Shown in pieces: positions 10,449 through 18,467 of a stretch of DNA of 64,000 bases. The position numbers and the translations under genes are program-made. The notes beneath the pieces are model-generated. The model did not search any database and was not told the origin of the DNA. It saw only the letters and a list, made by a program, of their open reading frames with translations. This stretch comes from Oscillospiraceae bacterium (GTDB lineage Bacteria > Bacillota > Clostridia > Oscillospirales > Oscillospiraceae). The stretch covers positions 59,726 to 123,725 of the forward strand of contig JAFRDM010000082.1 of the NCBI GenBank assembly GCA_017403885.1. Direction: 5' to 3'. Numbering within the stretch: position 1 is the stretch's first letter; each line of letters begins with the position of its first letter.

Positions 10449-10619
10449 ATGGCTTACGTGATCACCGACGAGTGCCTGTCCTGCGGCACCTGCGCGGCCA
10501 ACTGCCCCGCCGAAGCTATCGACATGGGCGAACTGCACTATGAGATCGACGCCGACAAGTGCCTTGATTGCGGCACCTGCGCGGCTAACTGCCCGGCCGA
10601 GGCTATTGTCAGCGAGTAA
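10449..10619 (+). CDS. 2[4Fe-4S] ferredoxin
   Basis: 56 residues with two clostridial-type cluster motifs, CLSCGTCAANCP (residues 9-20) and CLDCGTCAANCP (residues 37-48). The two halves are near copies, as expected from ancestral duplication. Low-potential electron carrier for anaerobic metabolism; likely partners here include NfnAB and the AOR-type enzyme, though neither is adjacent. It has its own promoter, a strong ribosome site (GGAGGG, 7 bases before ATG) and its own terminator, as expected for an abundant housekeeping ferredoxin. Confidence 0.95.
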   Translation: MAYVITDECLSCGTCAANCPAEAIDMGELHYEIDADKCLDCGTCAANCPAEAIVSE

Positions 10620-10642
10620 TCGACATTCTCTTGCAAGGGGAA

Positions 10643-10679
10643 AATGAGAGGGCGTTTTGCACGCCCTCTCATTCATTTT
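10643..10679 (+). terminator. Ferredoxin terminator
   Basis: AATGAGAGGGCG, loop TTTTGCA, CGCCCTCTCATT, followed by CATTTT. A 12-bp perfect stem 23 bases after the ferredoxin stop. Confidence 0.85.
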
Positions 10680-10752
10680 ATGATTTTTTGAGACAAAAGA
10701 CGGGGAACGGTTCATTATGGGCCCCGTTTTTCCGGACGAAAGAGGAAACGCC

Positions 10753-11466
10753 ATGACCGACTTTACCGCTCTTTGGCCGGGTGGGCCGCGCTATGCTCAG
10801 GCCGAACACTTCCCTCTCGGCACCGACAGTGTGCTGCTTGCCGACTTCGTCCCCCTCGCCGGGGCGGAGCGCGGCATCGATCTCGGCTGCGGCGGCGGCA
10901 TACTGACGCTGCTGCTGCTCGCGCGCTCGGAGCGGCTGAGGATGACGGGTCTGGAGATCCTGCCCGAGGCCGCCGCAAAAGCGCAGGAGAATCTGAGAGA
11001 AAACGCTCTCGAGGAACGCGGGCGGATCGTCTGCGGCGATATTCGGGAAGCGCGCAGCCTCTTTGACGCGGGCTCGTTCGATCTCGTCGTCGCCAATCCG
11101 CCCTTTTTCCCGCCGGGGAGCGGCGCGCTGCCGCGCTCGCCGGAGCGGGCGGCGGCGCGCGGAGAGCTGAGCTGTACGCTCGATGATCTGTGCGCCGCGG
11201 CTGCCTTTCTCTGCCGAACGGGCGCCCGCTTCTGTCTGGTACACAGGCCGGAGCGGCTCAGCGAGGTCTTCGTCGCGATGAGCGCATACGCCCTCGAGCC
11301 GAAGAGACTTCGTTTCGTATGCGCGCGCCCCGGTGCCGCGCCGTCGCTCGCGCTGATCGAAGGGCGGCGCGGCGGAAGGCACGGCCTCACGGTCGAGCAC
11401 GATCTCTGTCTCGAGGACGAAAACGGCCGGGAGAGCGAAGAGCTGCGGCGTATTTATCACCGATAA
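10753..11466 (+). CDS. TrmN6-like adenine-N6 methyltransferase
   Basis: 237 residues. Class I SAM-dependent methyltransferase: motif I GIDLGCGGGILTLLLL near residue 38, an acidic motif after strand 2 (TGLEILPEAA), and the catalytic NPPF of N6-adenine enzymes in DLVVANPPFF near residue 120. The overall layout and length match the YfiC/TrmN6 family that methylates A37 of tRNA1(Val), although target RNA cannot be read from sequence. The ATG at 10753 has AGAGGAAACGCC upstream; an upstream in-frame ATG at 10717 lacks a ribosome site. Confidence 0.85.
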   Translation: MTDFTALWPGGPRYAQAEHFPLGTDSVLLADFVPLAGAERGIDLGCGGGILTLLLLARSERLRMTGLEILPEAAAKAQENLRENALEERGRIVCGDIREARSLFDAGSFDLVVANPPFFPPGSGALPRSPERAAARGELSCTLDDLCAAAAFLCRTGARFCLVHRPERLSEVFVAMSAYALEPKRLRFVCARPGAAPSLALIEGRRGGRHGLTVEHDLCLEDENGRESEELRRIYHR

Positions 11467-11472
11467 GATCAC

Positions 11473-11508
11473 GGCGGCGGTCTCATGCCATACGCAGAGA
11501 CCGCCGCC
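11473..11508. terminator. GC-rich hairpin between convergent methyltransferase and AbrB genes
   Basis: GGCGGCGGTCTC, 12-base loop, GAGACCGCCGCC. The stem is perfect but no T tract follows on either strand, so terminator function is tentative. Confidence 0.45.
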
Positions 11509-11536
11509 GCGGCTTATCCGGTCTGAAATACCTGTC

Positions 11537-11782
11537 TCAGAGCCTTACTTTCAGTCTGGCGATACAGTCGGAGCAGACGTTTTTCCCCTCGTAGCTGACG
11601 AGATCCTTCACGCTCCCGCAGAAAACACAGGCCGGCTGGTATTTTTTCAGGATGATGCTGTCCCCTTCGACATAGATCTCCAGGGAATCTCTTTCCGCAA
11701 TATCGAGCGTGCGGCGCATCTCAATGGGAAGCACGATGCGGCCGAGCTCGTCCACCTTTCTGACGATCCCCGTTGATTTCAT
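11537..11782 (-). CDS. AbrB/SpoVT-type regulator with C-terminal zinc-ribbon-like tail
   Basis: 81 residues. Residues 1-45 are an AbrB-type swapped-hairpin DNA-binding domain (STGIVRKVDELGRIVLPIEMRR, closely matching AbrB/SpoVT N-termini). The C-terminal part carries CVFCGS and VCSDC, two CXXC pairs about 18 residues apart, likely one zinc site. Such AbrB-plus-CXXC proteins are frequent in Clostridia and probably act as transition-state regulators. The start at 11782 is preferred because GGGAGGA lies 6 bases upstream, while ATG 11788 would abut it. Confidence 0.9.
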   Translation of the reverse strand: MKSTGIVRKVDELGRIVLPIEMRRTLDIAERDSLEIYVEGDSIILKKYQPACVFCGSVKDLVSYEGKNVCSDCIARLKVRL

Positions 11783-11819
11783 ATTCATTCCTCCCTGTTT
11801 GCGGCACTCCGGCAGCGTC

Positions 11820-11847
11820 ATTATATCACAGATCGCGAAAACTGCAA
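11820..11847 (-). promoter_or_regulatory. Promoter of the AbrB-like gene
   Basis: Minus strand TTGCAG (11847-11842), 16 bases, TATAAT (11825-11820), 38 bases upstream of the ATG. The consensus -10 suggests good expression. Confidence 0.65.
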
Positions 11848-11964
11848 GTTTTTTCGTTCTTTGGCCTTCTTTTTTTGAAAGATCAGCGTTTCTGCCGCTC
11901 TGTATGAGTAAATATTCCGTGAAAACGGGTATAATTTCCAGTTTATAGGTTTTTTCTCTCCCTC

Positions 11965-11993
11965 TTGGTTTTTTTCCGCCTCTGTGCTAAAAT
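11965..11993 (+). promoter_or_regulatory. Promoter of the YitT-family gene with a 5' hairpin
   Basis: TTGGTT (11965-11970), 17 bases, TAAAAT (11988-11993). Right after the expected start site the sequence GGCAGGGCTTCGCGCCCGCC can fold (one bulged A), followed by ATTTTTT at 12020-12026, so early termination or a protective 5' hairpin is possible. Confidence 0.55.
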
Positions 11994-12043
11994 GATCGGG
12001 CAGGGCTTCGCGCCCGCCATTTTTTGTGTCAGGTGGAGTTTCC

Positions 12044-12910
12044 ATGAAAAAGATCTTCGGAGACTATACGATCCACGATGTTTTGATCGACCTTGTCTAT
12101 ACCGTCGTCGGCACGGCGCTTGTCGGCTTTTCGCTGTCCATGTTCACGGTGCCGAACGACATTGCCCCCGGCGGCGTGTCGGGCCTTGCGACGGCGCTGG
12201 CCTATATCACGCCCCTTCATGTGAGCGTGTGGACGCTGATGATGAACATCCCCCTGATGATCGCCGCCTGGCGCAAGCTTGGGCCGCGGGCGATCTTTTT
12301 TACGCTGATCGCCACGCTGCTGCTCTCCGTCTTTATCGAGGCGGGCGATCGCTGGCTGCCGCAGTATACCTCCGACAGGCTCGTCGCCTCGCTGATGGGC
12401 GGCGTGCTCACGGGTCTGGGCATGGGTATGCTCTTTATCCGCGGCGTAAGCACAGGCGGCACCGATCTGCTGGCGCTGATCCTCAAGAAGTTTCTGCCCA
12501 ACATGCCCACCGGCACGCTGCTGATGTTCGTCGACGCCTCCGTCGTCGCGGTCGCCGCGCTGATTTTTCGCGATTTCGACGTCGCGATCTATTCCGCCAT
12601 CACGATCTACGTCTTTTCAAAGGTCATCGACACGCTGACGCAGGGCGTAGATTACGCCAAGGTCATCTACACCGTCACGCAGCGCGGTGAGGAGATCGCC
12701 CGGGCGCTCAACGAGCACACCGACCGCGGCTCGACGCTGATCCCCGCCTTCGGCGGCTATACCATGGAGGGCAAGCAGATCGTGATGACCGTGACCCGCC
12801 GCAGCGTCGTCGCACAGACGCTGCGCCTGATCCGACAGACCGACCCGAAGTCCTTTACCTTTGTGATGGACTCCACCGAAGTTCACGGCGAGGGCTTCCG
12901 CGCCGACTGA
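12044..12910 (+). CDS. YitT-family membrane protein (DUF161-DUF2179)
   Basis: 288 residues. Five or six hydrophobic helices occupy residues 12-180 with the family signatures PNDIAPGGVSGLA and FIRGVSTGGTDLLA, followed by a cytosolic DUF2179 domain (residues 200-288; TVTQRGEEIARALNE, GGYTMEGKQIVMTVTRR, FTFVMDSTEVHGEGF). Bacterial YitT proteins are widespread in Firmicutes with no settled transport substrate. ATG 12044 follows AGGTGGAG. The single-gene unit has its own promoter and terminator. Confidence 0.9.
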   Translation: MKKIFGDYTIHDVLIDLVYTVVGTALVGFSLSMFTVPNDIAPGGVSGLATALAYITPLHVSVWTLMMNIPLMIAAWRKLGPRAIFFTLIATLLLSVFIEAGDRWLPQYTSDRLVASLMGGVLTGLGMGMLFIRGVSTGGTDLLALILKKFLPNMPTGTLLMFVDASVVAVAALIFRDFDVAIYSAITIYVFSKVIDTLTQGVDYAKVIYTVTQRGEEIARALNEHTDRGSTLIPAFGGYTMEGKQIVMTVTRRSVVAQTLRLIRQTDPKSFTFVMDSTEVHGEGFRAD

Positions 12911-12919
12911 CGGCCGAGC

Positions 12920-12963
12920 AAAAGCACCCGCTCCGTTCTTTGAAACGGAGCGGGTGCTTTTTT
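12920..12963. terminator. Bidirectional terminator after the YitT gene
   Basis: AAAAGCACCCGCTCCGTT, loop CTTTGA, AACGGAGCGGGTGCTTTTTT. The long perfect stem with A and T flanks serves both convergent genes. Confidence 0.92.
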
Positions 12964-12974
12964 CACGCAGATGT

Positions 12975-13853
12975 TCAGCGGACGTCCTCGATCACGCGGC
13001 TGGGCGCCTTTTCCAGGATCTCGGGATGCTGGAAGATATAGCGGTAGGCCTGCAGAAACTGGCCGTAGTAGTGGCCGTCGGCAATGCGCTCGTCAATGAC
13101 GAACTTGCAGTCGACGTATTTGTTGTCCACGACCTGGCCGTGGCGGTCGATCTCGTAGGCGTGCCGCTTCGCGCCGAAGGCAATGAAGACCGGCAGCGTA
13201 CCGAAGTTGTATATGTGGTGGAAGACGGGCCGCAGACGCAGAGAGCCCATGTCGGTGATGATCATGGAGCCGTGAAAGGGACTGGCCTCGATCAGCGAAT
13301 CGGGGATCAGCCCGAAATAATCCAGCGCGCGCAGGATCGCGATCGCAAAGCGGAGCAGGAAGCGCGGGGCCTTCGTAAGCGCCTCGGCGACCTCTTCGGT
13401 GTTGTTGTCCTCTTCGCTGGTCTTGATCTCCTCGATCTTCGCGTTGAGCTTGCGGTATACGTCGAAGATCGTGTCGGTGGGCTGGAAGTGCACCTTGATC
13501 GTGGTCTCGGTCGCGTCGACGGACAGCGAGCGCTTGACCGCCATGACAACGGTGATGTCGTCATGGGCGTAGATGCGCCGACCAGCGATGAAGCGGTTGA
13601 TGCCCGGCAGCATCGAGATGCAGCGGATATGCGTGGCGATGAGGAAGTGCAGCATCCCGATACCCTTGTAGCCGTCCACACGCAGCTTGCGCAGGCAGCG
13701 GTCGACGGCTGATATCTCGAAGCTCTCGTCATAGAAGATCTGCGCATCGTTCCGCGAGGGCATGATGAAGGGGATGAATTTCGAGAAAGCCGGCAGCGAG
13801 CGCAACAGGCGTCCGTCCCGTCTGTCCCCGGCGCGTTTTCTGGTTCTGGCCAT
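12975..13853 (-). CDS. Stand-alone E2-like acyltransferase-fold protein with altered active-site motif
   Basis: 292 residues. The C-terminal half resembles the chloramphenicol acetyltransferase/2-oxoacid dehydrogenase E2 catalytic fold: MIITDMGSLRLRPVFHHIYNFGTLPVFIAFG, then a C-terminal FVIDERIADGHYYGQFLQAYRYIFQHPEIL that aligns with the E2 motif DHRxxDG. There is no lipoyl or E1-binding domain. The catalytic His of HxxxDG is replaced by Glu (ERIADG), so classical acyl transfer is doubtful. RBS CAGGAGACAGACAT precedes ATG 13853. It is monocistronic and not near any dehydrogenase complex genes. Substrate unknown; a binding or modified transferase role is possible. Confidence 0.72.
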   Translation of the reverse strand: MARTRKRAGDRRDGRLLRSLPAFSKFIPFIMPSRNDAQIFYDESFEISAVDRCLRKLRVDGYKGIGMLHFLIATHIRCISMLPGINRFIAGRRIYAHDDITVVMAVKRSLSVDATETTIKVHFQPTDTIFDVYRKLNAKIEEIKTSEEDNNTEEVAEALTKAPRFLLRFAIAILRALDYFGLIPDSLIEASPFHGSMIITDMGSLRLRPVFHHIYNFGTLPVFIAFGAKRHAYEIDRHGQVVDNKYVDCKFVIDERIADGHYYGQFLQAYRYIFQHPEILEKAPSRVIEDVR

Positions 13854-13938
13854 ATGTCTGTCTCCTGATGCTTTTTTCTTTTTCGATAGATTTCTTATCG
13901 TTTATACAAGTAAACGGCATTTTCGCCGCTTTGTCAAC

Positions 13939-14781
13939 TTAAGTTTTCGCGCGGCGCTCCCGCAGCTCCTCGAGAAAAGCGTAGGGTACGTTCAGCTCGC
14001 CCCGCCCCTCTCCGAGGCGGATGTCCTTCTTGTGCGAGCCGTGGAAGTCGCTGCCGCCGGTCCGGACAAGGCCGTATTCCGCCGCGAGCGACTCGAGATA
14101 TGCGCACATGTCCGCATCGTAGCCGGAGTAACGGCACTCGATGCCTTCGAGTCCGCTTTCCATGCAGTGCTCGATCAGCTCGCGCAGCTGCGCGTCGTCG
14201 AGACGGTACTGGAAGGGGTGGGCAAGCACGGCTGTGCCGCCCGCCTCGCGGATGATCTCGATCGAGCGCTCGATCGGGAGGAACTGCCGCGGGATGAAGA
14301 AAGGCCGGTTCTTGTTCAGCAGTCGGTCAAAGGCATCCTGCATGTCCGCAGCACGCCCGTTCTCGATCAGGATCTCGGCAAAGTGCGGCCGCCCTACAAG
14401 GTCGCCGAAGCGCGCATGCATCCGTTCGATGTCGATATCGACGCCGACGGATCTGAGCATCTCGCAGAGCTTGATATTGCGCTCCTCGCGGTCGCGGTGC
14501 ATCCATTCGAGCACCTCCTCCAGCGCGGGGGAATCGACGTCGATATAGTAGCCGAGGATATGGACCGCAGCGCGGAACTTGGTGCTGATCTCGATACCGG
14601 GGACCACCTCGAGACCGCGCTTCTCCCCCTCTGCCGCAGCGCGCGGATAGCCCGCGGCGGTGTCGTGATCGGTGATCGCCACGGCGGCGAGACCCAGTTT
14701 TTCGGCCTCGCGTACGACTTCCTCGGGCGTGGCCGTTCCGTCGGAGGCCGTGGTGTGGATATGCAGGTCAATGCGCTTCAT
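13939..14781 (-). CDS. PHP-domain phosphoesterase (YciV/TrpH-like)
   Basis: 280 residues. PHP metal-binding motifs in order: DLHIHTTASDG at residue 4, AITDHDT near 38, PGIEIS near 63, AVLAHPFQY near 190, and GSDFHG near 245. The family hydrolyses 3',5'-nucleotide bisphosphates or short RNA ends. It begins one base after the stop of the amidohydrolase gene (14783), so the two are co-translated. ATG 14781 is selected because it fits the motif spacing; the open frame to 14868 overlaps the upstream gene. Confidence 0.88.
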   Translation of the reverse strand: MKRIDLHIHTTASDGTATPEEVVREAEKLGLAAVAITDHDTAAGYPRAAAEGEKRGLEVVPGIEISTKFRAAVHILGYYIDVDSPALEEVLEWMHRDREERNIKLCEMLRSVGVDIDIERMHARFGDLVGRPHFAEILIENGRAADMQDAFDRLLNKNRPFFIPRQFLPIERSIEIIREAGGTAVLAHPFQYRLDDAQLRELIEHCMESGLEGIECRYSGYDADMCAYLESLAAEYGLVRTGGSDFHGSHKKDIRLGEGRGELNVPYAFLEELRERRAKT

Positions 14782-14782
14782 G

Positions 14783-16051
14783 TCATCCTCTGATCTTTCT
14801 GATAAAGGCGTTGGATTTTTCGTAAATATGCTCGGCGCTGTCGCCGACGAAGAATTCGCCCCGCTCATAGAGCACGCGTCCCTCCACCATCGTCAGGCGC
14901 ACGTTTTCCTTCGAGCCGGCATAGACGACATTTTTCAGAACATTGTTCTCGGGCTGCATGTTGGGCCGATGCAGATCCAGCACGACGAGGTCGGCTCGCA
15001 TGCCGGGCGTGATGTCCGTACAGTTTTCCAGTCCCATCGCGCGCGCGCCGCCGACGCAGGCCATCTCCAGCACGCTTTCGGCCGGGCAGGCGGAGGCGTC
15101 GCCCTCCGTGAGCTTCTGCAGAGCGGAGACGAGATACATCTCGCGGAACATGTCGAGGGCGTTGTTGCTTCCTGCGCCGTCGGTGCCGATGGCCAGCGGC
15201 ACGCCCGCGCGGCGCAGCCTTTCGATCGGCGCGACGCCGCTCGCGAGCTTGAGGTTGGAGGCCGGGTTCGTGACGGCCCAGAGCTTCTTTTCGGCAAAGA
15301 GCGCGATATCCTCATCGCTCATGTGGCAGCAGTGGAAGCCGCCGCCGCCGTAGCGGAAGAAGCCGAGCCTGTCGAGCAGCTGCGGCGGGGTGAGGCCGTA
15401 CCGTTCCACACAGCCCTCGACCTCCGCCTTTGTCTCGCACAGGTGGGTGAAGGAGGGCTCGCGGTACTTCTCCGCAAGGGAGACCGCGTATTCCATGCGC
15501 TCCATGGAGGTGGTGTACTCTGCGTGGATGCCGAGACGGTAGGACACGAGCGGGTGGAGGCGGTTGAAGTGCAGATACTCCCGCTCGATGTTCTCCACAT
15601 CGCGGTCAAAGTTGTTCAGCCCCGAGCAGATCACCGTGCGGAAGCCGCTGTCGATGTTCGCCCGCGCATAGGCCTCGTTCTTCACGTACATGTCAAAGGA
15701 GGCCGTAATGCCGGAGGACAGATACTCGAGGATGCCGAGACGCGTGAGGTCATAGACGGCCTCCTCGTCGAGCCTGGCCTCGTTTGGCCAGACCTGCTCT
15801 GAGAGCCATTTGTCCAGCGGCATGTCGTCCGCGAGCGAGCGCAGGAAGACCATGGCCGTGTGCGTGTGCGCGTCCTTGAAGCCGGGCAGCAGCAGGTCGC
15901 CTCCAAGGTCGATCTCCCGCTCGAAGGCGGGTCTGTCCGCGCGCTGCGCGCCGACGTAAACGATCTCGCCGCCCGAGGTCCACACCTCGTCGTCCGTGAG
16001 CCGCAGCCCGCCGCCGCAGCGCAGGGTCTTTCCGTTGTAAAAGCGTATCAT
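14783..16051 (-). CDS. Amidohydrolase (MtaD/SsnA-like deaminase)
   Basis: 422 residues. Metal-dependent hydrolase of the cytosine-deaminase-like group: LPGFKDAHTHTAMVFLRS near residue 60, HAEYTTSM near 200, FTHLCETKAEVEGC near 220, FHCCHMSDEDIALF near 258, GTDGAGSNNALDMFREM near 300, and the C-terminal beta domain (ADLVVLDLHRPN). These match 5-methylthioadenosine/S-adenosylhomocysteine deaminases, though guanine or chlorohydrolase-type activity is possible. Start at 16051 begins the typical MIRFYNGKTL strand. It precedes the PHP gene by one base and follows gatD by 58 bases, so it may share the murT-gatD transcript. Confidence 0.85.
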   Translation of the reverse strand: MIRFYNGKTLRCGGGLRLTDDEVWTSGGEIVYVGAQRADRPAFEREIDLGGDLLLPGFKDAHTHTAMVFLRSLADDMPLDKWLSEQVWPNEARLDEEAVYDLTRLGILEYLSSGITASFDMYVKNEAYARANIDSGFRTVICSGLNNFDRDVENIEREYLHFNRLHPLVSYRLGIHAEYTTSMERMEYAVSLAEKYREPSFTHLCETKAEVEGCVERYGLTPPQLLDRLGFFRYGGGGFHCCHMSDEDIALFAEKKLWAVTNPASNLKLASGVAPIERLRRAGVPLAIGTDGAGSNNALDMFREMYLVSALQKLTEGDASACPAESVLEMACVGGARAMGLENCTDITPGMRADLVVLDLHRPNMQPENNVLKNVVYAGSKENVRLTMVEGRVLYERGEFFVGDSAEHIYEKSNAFIRKIRG

Positions 16052-16109
16052 GCGTGTTTTCCCTTTTTTCAGTTCGTGCGGAGCGGGCAAGACCGCGCCC
16101 CCGCACGAT

Positions 16110-16835
16110 TCAGATCTTGAAGCACATTTCGTCATGGGCGGCCGATTCCGCCGCGTCGTCGAGCGGCTCGAGCGCGGCGCGGCCGTATTTGCGTTCGAGC
16201 GCCGTCGCAAGCAGCACGTCGCAGAACTGCGGGTTCTTCGGCAGCATGGGGCCGTGGCTGTAGGTGCCGAAGACGTTTTTCCAGTGCGCGCCCTCGGTTT
16301 TGTCCTCGCCGTTGTTGCCGAAGCCGGCCAGGACCGTGCCCAGCGGCTCGAGCCCGGGGGCGAGCATCGTGCGGCCGCTGTGGTTTTCAAAGCCGACGAC
16401 CACGCTCCCGCCCGCGCTCTCGGTACAGCGGAATTTGTAATTGCCGATCATGCGCTGCTTCGCGCCGAGCGTGCAGAGATCCAGCAGCCCGATAAAGTCG
16501 CAGCGCTTCCCGTCGAAGGTCTCGTAGTAGTGTCCCATCATTTGATAGCCGCCGCAGATCGTGAGGAACACGACGCCGTCGTTCGCCGCGGCGCGGATCT
16601 CGTCGGCACGGCCGCGGTGGAGATCCTCGAGAAGGACCTGCTGTTCGAAATCCTGTCCGCCGCCGATGAACACGATATCAAAGCCGGCGAGCGAGGTCTT
16701 CGAGCCGAGAGGCAGGCGCACGACCTCCGCGCCGAGCCCGCGCCAGATCAAACGCTTCTGTATACACATGATGTTGCCGCCGTCGCCGTAGAGGTTCAGC
16801 ACGTCGGGGTACAGATGACAGATCTTCAGTTCCAT
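16110..16835 (-). CDS. gatD: Lipid II isoglutaminyl synthase, glutaminase subunit GatD
   Basis: 241 residues. Class I glutamine amidotransferase of the CobQ/GatD type: LYPDVLNLYGDGGNI at the N-terminus, FIGGGQDFEQQ near 55, nucleophile in LTICGGYQMMG (Cys near 93), and catalytic His in GTYSHGPMLPKNP near 195. GatD frees ammonia from glutamine for MurT, which amidates the D-Glu of lipid II stem peptide. The start lies 4 bases after the murT stop, typical of the conserved murT-gatD pair. Confidence 0.95.
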   Translation of the reverse strand: MELKICHLYPDVLNLYGDGGNIMCIQKRLIWRGLGAEVVRLPLGSKTSLAGFDIVFIGGGQDFEQQVLLEDLHRGRADEIRAAANDGVVFLTICGGYQMMGHYYETFDGKRCDFIGLLDLCTLGAKQRMIGNYKFRCTESAGGSVVVGFENHSGRTMLAPGLEPLGTVLAGFGNNGEDKTEGAHWKNVFGTYSHGPMLPKNPQFCDVLLATALERKYGRAALEPLDDAAESAAHDEMCFKI

Positions 16836-16839
16836 CTTC

Positions 16840-18216
16840 TCAGCCCTCCCAAAAATCCGCGCCGCCGCAGTGGCGGATCATGACCTCGCGCAGCTCCAGC
16901 ATGGCGGTGTAGGTCGGCATGAAGCAGACGTCGGTCGCCAGCGGCTCGAGCGAACTCACGAGCTTTTCGTAATCGCGCTCGACCGTGATGTTTTCATCCG
17001 GGATGCCCGCATATTTCAACCGCACGCGCATATCCTGCGCGCGGTCGCCTGAGACGATCACCTTTTCGATGCGCCCGGCGATGGTGTTGAGCCGCTCGAA
17101 CTCGGCGTCCCAGATCCAGGAGACGTCCGTTCCGTCCGCTCCGCGGTCGTTGAGGCAGATCGCCAACACGAATTGGTTGCGCAGGTTTTCGAGATAGTCG
17201 ATGACCTGATTGCAGCCCGCGGGGTTTTTCACCAGCATCATGCGCACGTCCGCCTTGCCGAGCTGGAAGGCCTCCATACGCCCGAAGCCGCCCTTGAACA
17301 CGGCGAGGGCCCGCACGGCCTCGTCCGCGCCGACCCCCATCTCCATCGCCGCGGCAAGCGCGCCGACGGCGTTGTAGACGTTGTAGAGCGCAGGAAGATT
17401 GATCTCGATCACGCGGCGCTCACCGCGGATCGAAACAGCCGCGGTCGTGCCTGCGGAGCGCTGCTCGATCACGTCGGTGACGGCGTAGTCCGCCGCGTGG
17501 CGGGCGTATCCGCACTTCGGGCAGTGAAAGCCGCCGAGATGACCGTAGCTGACGTAGTCGTATTCATACTCGGTCTTGCAGCGGATGCAGTGCGTCGCGT
17601 CCGAGAGTCGGGCCTTTGCGCGCGAGGGTACGGCGCCCTTGTCGAGGCCGAAATACACGGCGCGGTTGGGCAGCGCGAGCGCGAGCGAGGAGCAAAGCGA
17701 ACAATCTGCGTTGAGACAGACCGTCGCCTCCGGCACGGTCTCGAGCGCGGCGCGGATATTGCCGAGCGTATGCGTGACCTCTCCGAAGCGGTCGAGCTGG
17801 TCGCGGAAGAGGTTCGTTACGACGACGACCTTCGGCTTCAACTGCGGGAGGACGCGGACGGCCGCCGCTTCATCGCACTCGATGACAGCGTATTCCCGGC
17901 GCATTCTGCCCGAGAGCGTGCAGTTCATCACGAATTCCGTCGTAATGCCGCTGAGGAGGTTTGCGCCGCTCCGGTTGGCCAGATACGAAAAGCCTTGCTC
18001 ACGGAAGGCCTGTTCGACCATGCGGGCGCTGGTCGTTTTGCCGTTGGTGCCGGTGATGACGACGCTCCTGACGTTTTTCGACAGACGCGCAAGCAGATCC
18101 GGGCAGAGCTTCAGCGCCCAGCGGCCCGGCATAGCGGTGCCGCCGCGGTGCAGCATGCGCGCAAGCGCGCGCAGCAGCTTGCACAGGAGGATGGCAAGAA
18201 TAGCCTTAAGATTCAT
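16840..18216 (-). CDS. murT: Lipid II isoglutaminyl synthase, ligase subunit MurT
   Basis: 458 residues. Mur ligase fold: ATP loop VVITGTNGKTTSAR near residue 52, RSGANLLSGITTEF near 82, ECDEAA near 112, NLFRDQLDRFGE near 138, then a zinc-ribbon insertion (CIRCKTEYEY with HCPKCGYARH, residues 205-235) characteristic of MurT, and the C-terminal DUF1727 domain (NDRGADGTDVSWIWD). It forms the amidating complex with GatD at the inner membrane surface. GGAGCG precedes the ATG. Confidence 0.95.
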   Translation of the reverse strand: MNLKAILAILLCKLLRALARMLHRGGTAMPGRWALKLCPDLLARLSKNVRSVVITGTNGKTTSARMVEQAFREQGFSYLANRSGANLLSGITTEFVMNCTLSGRMRREYAVIECDEAAAVRVLPQLKPKVVVVTNLFRDQLDRFGEVTHTLGNIRAALETVPEATVCLNADCSLCSSLALALPNRAVYFGLDKGAVPSRAKARLSDATHCIRCKTEYEYDYVSYGHLGGFHCPKCGYARHAADYAVTDVIEQRSAGTTAAVSIRGERRVIEINLPALYNVYNAVGALAAAMEMGVGADEAVRALAVFKGGFGRMEAFQLGKADVRMMLVKNPAGCNQVIDYLENLRNQFVLAICLNDRGADGTDVSWIWDAEFERLNTIAGRIEKVIVSGDRAQDMRVRLKYAGIPDENITVERDYEKLVSSLEPLATDVCFMPTYTAMLELREVMIRHCGGADFWEG

Positions 18217-18271
18217 ATCGTCCGCTCCGTTATGGATAGATTGGTCACAACAAGATATACACTAATATATT

Positions 18272-18300
18272 ATTATATCACCCGCGTGCGTCCGCGGCAA
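18272..18300 (-). promoter_or_regulatory. murT-gatD promoter
   Basis: Minus strand TTGCCG (18300-18295), 17 bases, TATAAT (18277-18272). Located 56 bases upstream of the murT ATG. Confidence 0.7.
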
Positions 18301-18419
18301 GGAGAATTGTGGCTTCGCGCCGCCGAAGAGGGAACAAAAGCGCCATCCCCTCGGCGCCGTTTCCAGGGCTGAGCCTTAAGGGGCAAGGCCTCAGTTCGAT
18401 CATCGGGGAAAGCCGGGGA

Positions 18420-18457
18420 CAAAAAAAGCGGGAACGGATCAAATCCGTCCCCGCTTT
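18420..18457 (-). terminator. nfnAB terminator
   Basis: On the minus strand GCGGGGACGGAT, TTG, ATCCGTTCCCGC and then seven T. The one plus-strand mismatch becomes a G-U pair in the minus-strand RNA, showing which strand it serves. It lies 11 bases after the nfnB stop. Confidence 0.88.
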
Positions 18458-18467
18458 CGATCGGAGC

